Assembly: GCA_017958935.1 (NCBI GenBank)
Contig: JAGDBR010000277.1
Span: 1 to 7,861, forward strand
Source of the DNA: Lachnospiraceae bacterium
GTDB taxonomy: Bacteria; Bacillota_A; Clostridia; Lachnospirales; Lachnospiraceae
DNA length: 7,861 nt
Direction of reading: 5' to 3'
Under the pieces are notes generated by a model that searched no databases, was not told where the DNA came from, and worked only from the letters and a program-made list of their open reading frames with translations. The translations under genes and the position numbers were made by a program. This document shows positions 5,506 to 7,861 of this stretch, piece by piece (position 1 is the first letter of the stretch; every line of letters begins with the position of its first letter).

Positions 5506-6603
5506 TCATTGTCCGGCCTTGATGTAGTTTTCGATCTCTTCGCGTTTCGCGAAAAGGGTGCAGCCGCCCTCGTGGTCTTCGAACAGGGCGCCGCTGTCGC
5601 GCAGGTACGTGAACAGCTTCGAATGCAGGGCTTCCCGCAGCGAAGTCTCCTTCACGCTGATGTCCGAGTACGGCGAGAACGGGCAGGGCTCGGCGCCTCC
5701 GTGCGAGTTGATGTGGAAGAAGCCTCTGCCGGCCGCGACGCAGCCGCCGGAGCCCTTCTCGTCGCCCGGGAAGGAAATGAAGACCATGTCCTGCCGGCGT
5801 TCGCGCAGGGCCTGCAGCCGCGCTTCCATGACCGCGCGCTCCGCGTCGCCGGGCGCAAGATGCCGGCTGTCTTCGGTGACCGGAACGAACTCGATGAAGA
5901 ACACGATCTTCACGCCGCGCTCGCTCAGTTTGTCGATGAAGGCGTCCGAATAGACCTCGTCCATGTTCTCGGTCGTGACCGTGACGGAGGTGCCGAAGAG
6001 GATGCCTGCCTCGTTCAGCTTCTCCATGCGGTCGAGCACGAGTTCGTAGATGCCTTCGCCGCGGCGGTCGTCCGTTTTCTCCTCGCGGCCCTCGATGCTG
6101 ACGACGGGCAGGAGGTTCCGGTTCTTCTTAAAGAGCTGCAGGTACCGGTCGCCGATCATCGTCCCGTTCGTGAAGATCGGGAAGAGGATCGAGTCGAAGG
6201 CGCCCGCGGCCTCAATGACGTCGTAGCGGAGCATCGGCTCGCCGCCTGCGAGCAGGATGAAGCTCACGCCGAGGTCTTCCGCCTCCCGGAAGATCTTCGT
6301 CCAGTCTTCGGCGGTCAGCTGCGCGACGGGTTCTTCGTCGGCGCAGGCCTGGTTCGCCCGGGCGTAGCAGCCCGCGCAGTGCAGGTTGCAGGAGCTCGTG
6401 ATGCTCGCAATCAGGAAAGCGGGCACGAGCTCGCCTTCTTCTTTTTCGAGCTTCATGCGCTTTTTCGAAGCGCGGGAAGATGCGAGGGCGAATTTCGCCA
6501 TGAACAGGCTCTCCGCCGGGTTCTTTAACGAGGCGCGGACCACGTCTTTCATGAGGTCTTCGATGCCCTCGGAAAGATATTCCACAATGTTGAATTCAGC
6601 CAT
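5506..6603 (-). CDS. Radical SAM enzyme with Twitch/reduced SPASM-like C-terminal domain, substrate unknown
   Basis: This cytoplasmic, oxygen-labile [4Fe-4S] radical SAM protein has 365 residues from the chosen start. An N-terminal helical extension (1-60) precedes the core. The SAM cluster motif CNLHCAGCYA has Cys72, Cys76 and Cys79 (CX3CX2C), followed by the SAM-binding LLAGGEP (117-123) and VSIEG (168-172). The C-terminal part has Cys288-X13-Gly-X4-Cys307 (the opening of a SPASM domain) and then only Cys348 in HEGGC, so a single three-cysteine auxiliary cluster is likely. ATG 6603 is preferred over ATG 6618 because GGAG stands six bases upstream of it. It lies 33 bases after the TSCPD gene, and its stop is followed closely by ohrR. 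Its reaction is not recognised; related annotated proteins are simply called radical SAM proteins. No precursor peptide gene is visible, so a RiPP role is unsupported. Confidence 0.9.
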   Translation of the reverse strand: MAEFNIVEYLSEGIEDLMKDVVRASLKNPAESLFMAKFALASSRASKKRMKLEKEEGELVPAFLIASITSSCNLHCAGCYARANQACADEEPVAQLTAEDWTKIFREAEDLGVSFILLAGGEPMLRYDVIEAAGAFDSILFPIFTNGTMIGDRYLQLFKKNRNLLPVVSIEGREEKTDDRRGEGIYELVLDRMEKLNEAGILFGTSVTVTTENMDEVYSDAFIDKLSERGVKIVFFIEFVPVTEDSRHLAPGDAERAVMEARLQALRERRQDMVFISFPGDEKGSGGCVAAGRGFFHINSHGGAEPCPFSPYSDISVKETSLREALHSKLFTYLRDSGALFEDHEGGCTLFAKREEIENYIKAGQ

Positions 6604-6636
6604 AGATGTCTCCGTCATCGTGCCTTGCGAAAACGC

Positions 6637-6927
6637 TTACGCTTCCGCGGGCGTCAGGTTGTCGAACCGGGCACCGTTCTGCGCTTCGAGCGCTTCGCGC
6701 ACGGCGATCGCCAGCTGGTCCGCGCAGGAAGTCGGGCGTCTGCCGCAGAGGTTGCCCTTCAGGTACTCCTCGATCTTTTCGACGGTCCACCCGTCCACGA
6801 GCTTCGAGATCGCCTTCAGGTTGCCGTTGCAGCCGCCGTAAAAGCTGATGTTCGAGACGACGTTGTCGTCGATGTCGAAGCTGATGAGCTGGGCGCACAC
6901 CATTTCGGTCTTGTAATCGTATCTCAT
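6637..6927 (-). CDS. Small TSCPD-domain protein with four conserved cysteines (TIGR03905-like)
   Basis: This 96-residue protein carries the TSCPD-type motif PTSCADQLA (residues 65-73) and four cysteines at 11, 33 (GGCNGNLKAIS), 61 (LCGRRPTSC) and 68. This pattern fits the small uncharacterised 4-Cys family known as TIGR03905. TSCPD domains also occur at the C terminus of B12-dependent ribonucleotide reductases, where they are thought to bind metal or take part in thiol chemistry; a catalytic role here is not shown. The start codon shares one base with the gpx stop (TAATG), indicating translational coupling with the peroxidase. It has no signal peptide or membrane segment. The placement between a thiol peroxidase and an iron-sulfur enzyme suggests, by inference only, a redox or metal-related job. 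Confidence 0.88.
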   Translation of the reverse strand: MRYDYKTEMVCAQLISFDIDDNVVSNISFYGGCNGNLKAISKLVDGWTVEKIEEYLKGNLCGRRPTSCADQLAIAVREALEAQNGARFDNLTPAEA

Positions 6928-7469
6928 TACAGCAGTTCCTCCACCTTCTTCTGGAGCGCCTTCATGTCGGCGGTCGGCTCGAACCGGCCGGCGATGTTCC
7001 CTTCACGGTCGATCACGAACTTCGTGAAGTTCCACTTGACGTTCCCGTTGTTCTTGAAATCCTTGTCCATCTTCTTCGCGACGCCGTTCATCATCAGCGC
7101 CATCGGGCTCTTGCCGAAGCCTTCGAACGTGGTGTTCTCCGTCAGGTACTTGAAGAGCGGGATCGCGTTCTCACCGTTCACGTCGATCTTCGCGAACTGC
7201 GGGAAGGTGATGCCGAAGCGGCCGGTGCAGAACGAATGGATCTCTTCGTCGGAGCCGGGCGCCTGGTTCGCGAACTGGTTGCACGGGAAGTCCAGGATCT
7301 CCAGGCCGTCCTTCTGATGCAGCTCGTACAGATCCTGCAGCGGATCGTACTGCGGGGTGAAGCCGCAGCCGGTCGCGGTATTGACGATGACGAGGACCTT
7401 TCCTTTATAGTCTGCAAGCGAGACGTCGCTGCCGTCCTGCGCCTTCACGGTAAAATCATAGATGCTCAT
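6927..7469 (-). CDS. gpx: Glutathione peroxidase-family thiol peroxidase (2-Cys type)
   Basis: This cytoplasmic peroxidase reduces H2O2 and organic hydroperoxides. The 180-residue protein has the GPx signatures: NTATGCGFTPQY with peroxidatic Cys35, LDFPCNQFANQ (59-69; Cys63, Gln69) and WNFTKFVID (146-154; Trp146, Asn147), so the Cys-Gln-Trp-Asn catalytic tetrad is intact. Cys, not selenocysteine, is used. Cys81 in FCTGRFGITFPQF sits where the resolving Cys of thioredoxin-dependent plant GPx enzymes lies, so thioredoxin rather than glutathione is the likely reductant; the latter is inference. AAAGGAG lies about 10 bases upstream of the ATG. It is the first gene of the operon, directly under a strong promoter with an OhrR-like operator. 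Confidence 0.95.
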   Translation of the reverse strand: MSIYDFTVKAQDGSDVSLADYKGKVLVIVNTATGCGFTPQYDPLQDLYELHQKDGLEILDFPCNQFANQAPGSDEEIHSFCTGRFGITFPQFAKIDVNGENAIPLFKYLTENTTFEGFGKSPMALMMNGVAKKMDKDFKNNGNVKWNFTKFVIDREGNIAGRFEPTADMKALQKKVEELL

Positions 7470-7518
7470 AATAATGGATCTCCTTTCGATGCGTATGAAA
7501 TGAATGTCGGTGCCTGCA

Positions 7519-7545
7519 AATTAGATTGAGCACAATTTAATTATA
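7519..7545. promoter_or_regulatory. Candidate OhrR operator overlapping the -10 box and transcription start
   Basis: Bases 7531-7545 read CACAATTTAATTATA. They match the B. subtilis ohrA operator consensus TACAATTnAATTGTA (recalled from the literature) at 12 of 14 defined positions. An overlapping imperfect inverted repeat occupies 7519-7542, with 10 of 12 arm positions paired and ATTG/CAAT at its core. Together they cover the -10 box (7540-7545) and the predicted start point, where a bound MarR-family dimer would block RNA polymerase. The likely ligand is the OhrR encoded at the end of the same operon. Confidence 0.68.
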
Positions 7546-7567
7546 CACAAGCAAACCGTCCTGTCAA
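7540..7567 (-). promoter_or_regulatory. Consensus SigA-type promoter of the gpx-ohrR operon
   Basis: On the - strand a perfect -35 box TTGACA (7567-7562) and a perfect -10 box TATAAT (7545-7540) are separated by 16 bases. Two A-tracts (complement of T7 at 7571-7577 and T6 at 7582-7587) lie directly upstream of the -35 box, with centres about 10.5 bp apart, so they sit on the same DNA face like an UP element. The predicted start of transcription is near 7533, giving a 5' leader of about 64 bases. Such a strong promoter is what one expects for a repressor-controlled gene. Confidence 0.88.
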
Positions 7568-7625
7568 GTCTTTTTTTCAGGTTTTTTCCGGCCTGCCCGC
7601 AGCCGCCGGTGCCCGCCCGCCTTGC

Positions 7626-7654
7626 TTGACTTTGCCATATATATTTGGTATACT
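7626..7654 (+). promoter_or_regulatory. Strong extended -10 promoter for the ECF S-component gene
   Basis: TTGACT (7626-7631) and TATACT (7649-7654) are separated by 17 bases, and TGG precedes the -10 box to make an extended -10 (TGGTATACT, 7646-7654). The predicted start is near 7661, leaving a leader of about 76 bases. It is divergent from the gpx promoter, with 58 bases between the two -35 boxes. Confidence 0.85.
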
Positions 7655-7662
7655 GCATCTAA

Positions 7663-7698
7663 TATCGGCAGGAAGCCGGTAAGGGCGCAGAAGTGCTC
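7663..7698 (+). other. Two tandem hairpins at the 5' end of the S-component transcript
   Basis: TATCGGC (7663-7669) pairs with GCCGGTA (7675-7681) around an AGGAA loop. One base later GGGCGC (7683-7688) pairs, with two G-U wobbles, with GTGCTC (7693-7698) around AGAA. Both lie just after the predicted transcription start. They may stabilise the mRNA or belong to a regulatory leader. No known vitamin riboswitch consensus was recognised. Confidence 0.4.
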
Positions 7699-7736
7699 GT
7701 TTCTAAAATACTTTTCAGGTAAAACAAGGAGAAACG

Positions 7737-7861
7737 ATGAACAAGAAAATCAAACAAATGGTCATTTCTGCGATCCTCATCGCGGTGGGCCTGGTGCTTC
7801 CGTTCCTGACGGGACAGATCCAGTCCATTGCCAAGATCATCAGCCCGATGCACATCCCGGC
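7737..7861 (+). CDS. ECF transporter S component-like membrane protein, N terminus (3' truncated by window edge)
   Basis: Only 41 codons plus two bases are visible. The start ATG follows AAGGAG (7726-7731) by five bases. The peptide opens with a short basic segment (MNKKIKQ) and a hydrophobic first membrane helix (VISAILIAVGLVLPFL, residues 9-24), then GQIQSIAKIISPMHIP. A first helix followed by a PMHIP-type segment is characteristic of substrate-binding S components of energy-coupling factor vitamin transporters in Firmicutes. The vitamin cannot be told from this fragment. The gene has its own strong promoter and a potentially structured leader. Confidence 0.75.
   Translation, partial: MNKKIKQMVISAILIAVGLVLPFLTGQIQSIAKIISPMHIP

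Noticed and set aside
5509..6528. Open frame of 339 codons on the + strand opposite the radical SAM gene
   Set aside because: It is a GC-rich antisense shadow. It has low-complexity composition rich in Ala, Arg, Glu and Val, no recognisable motif, and the opposite strand has unmistakable radical SAM motifs and ribosome binding sites.
7655..7736. Known riboswitch (preQ1, THF, TPP or cobalamin type) in the S-component leader
   Set aside because: The leader is short and none of the conserved cores that I can recall (for example the TPP CUGAGA element or a preQ1 A-rich tail) is present.
1..7861. tRNA, rRNA, CRISPR repeats, insertion sequences or attachment sites
   Set aside because: None seen on either strand: no regularly spaced repeats, transposase motifs, terminal inverted repeats with duplications or tRNA cloverleaf.

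Overview
The window reads as chromosomal DNA from a GC-rich member of the Bacillota (Firmicutes), most likely an anaerobic clostridial lineage such as Lachnospiraceae or Oscillospiraceae. This placement is inference. It rests on a hisB-hisH-hisA-hisF-hisIE order with a fused hisIE, a Bacillus-type OhrR, a PrsW-family protein, a small 4-Cys TSCPD protein, an ECF transporter S component, AGGAG-type ribosome binding sites and consensus SigA-type promoters. No mobile element, CRISPR array, tRNA or rRNA is visible.

Bases 1-3144 (+ strand) are the distal part of a histidine biosynthesis operon: the 3' half of hisB, then complete hisH, hisA, hisF and hisIE. Genes are packed tightly, with stop codons embedded in ribosome binding sites (hisB/hisH and hisH/hisA) and a 4-bp ATGA overlap (hisA/hisF). 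Together they run from phosphoribosyl-ATP hydrolysis (HisIE) through ProFAR isomerisation (HisA) and ring closure (HisHF) to IGP dehydration (HisB). A ribokinase-like PfkB-family sugar kinase (3239-4126) follows with no convincing terminator in between and may be co-transcribed.

Bases 4115-4936 hold a PrsW-family intramembrane protease gene with its own extended -10 promoter, which lies in the last codons of the kinase gene. A strong bidirectional terminator (4952-4988) separates it from the convergent operon on the other strand.

Bases 5033-7567 (- strand) form the most interesting part: a compact four-gene operon, gpx (thiol peroxidase of the glutathione-peroxidase family), a small 4-Cys TSCPD-domain protein, a radical SAM enzyme with a reduced (Twitch-like) auxiliary-cluster domain, and ohrR (organic-hydroperoxide-sensing MarR repressor). 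Its promoter is a perfect TTGACA-16-TATAAT with two helically phased A-tracts upstream. The -10 box lies inside a sequence that closely resembles the Bacillus OhrR operator. The simplest model is an autoregulated peroxide-response operon that includes a radical SAM enzyme of unknown substrate instead of the usual ohr gene.

Bases 7470-7736 are a 267-bp divergent intergenic region carrying that promoter/operator and a second strong extended -10 promoter on the + strand. The second promoter drives a gene whose first 41 codons are visible and which looks like a membrane S component of an ECF-type vitamin transporter. Its 5' leader can form two short hairpins.
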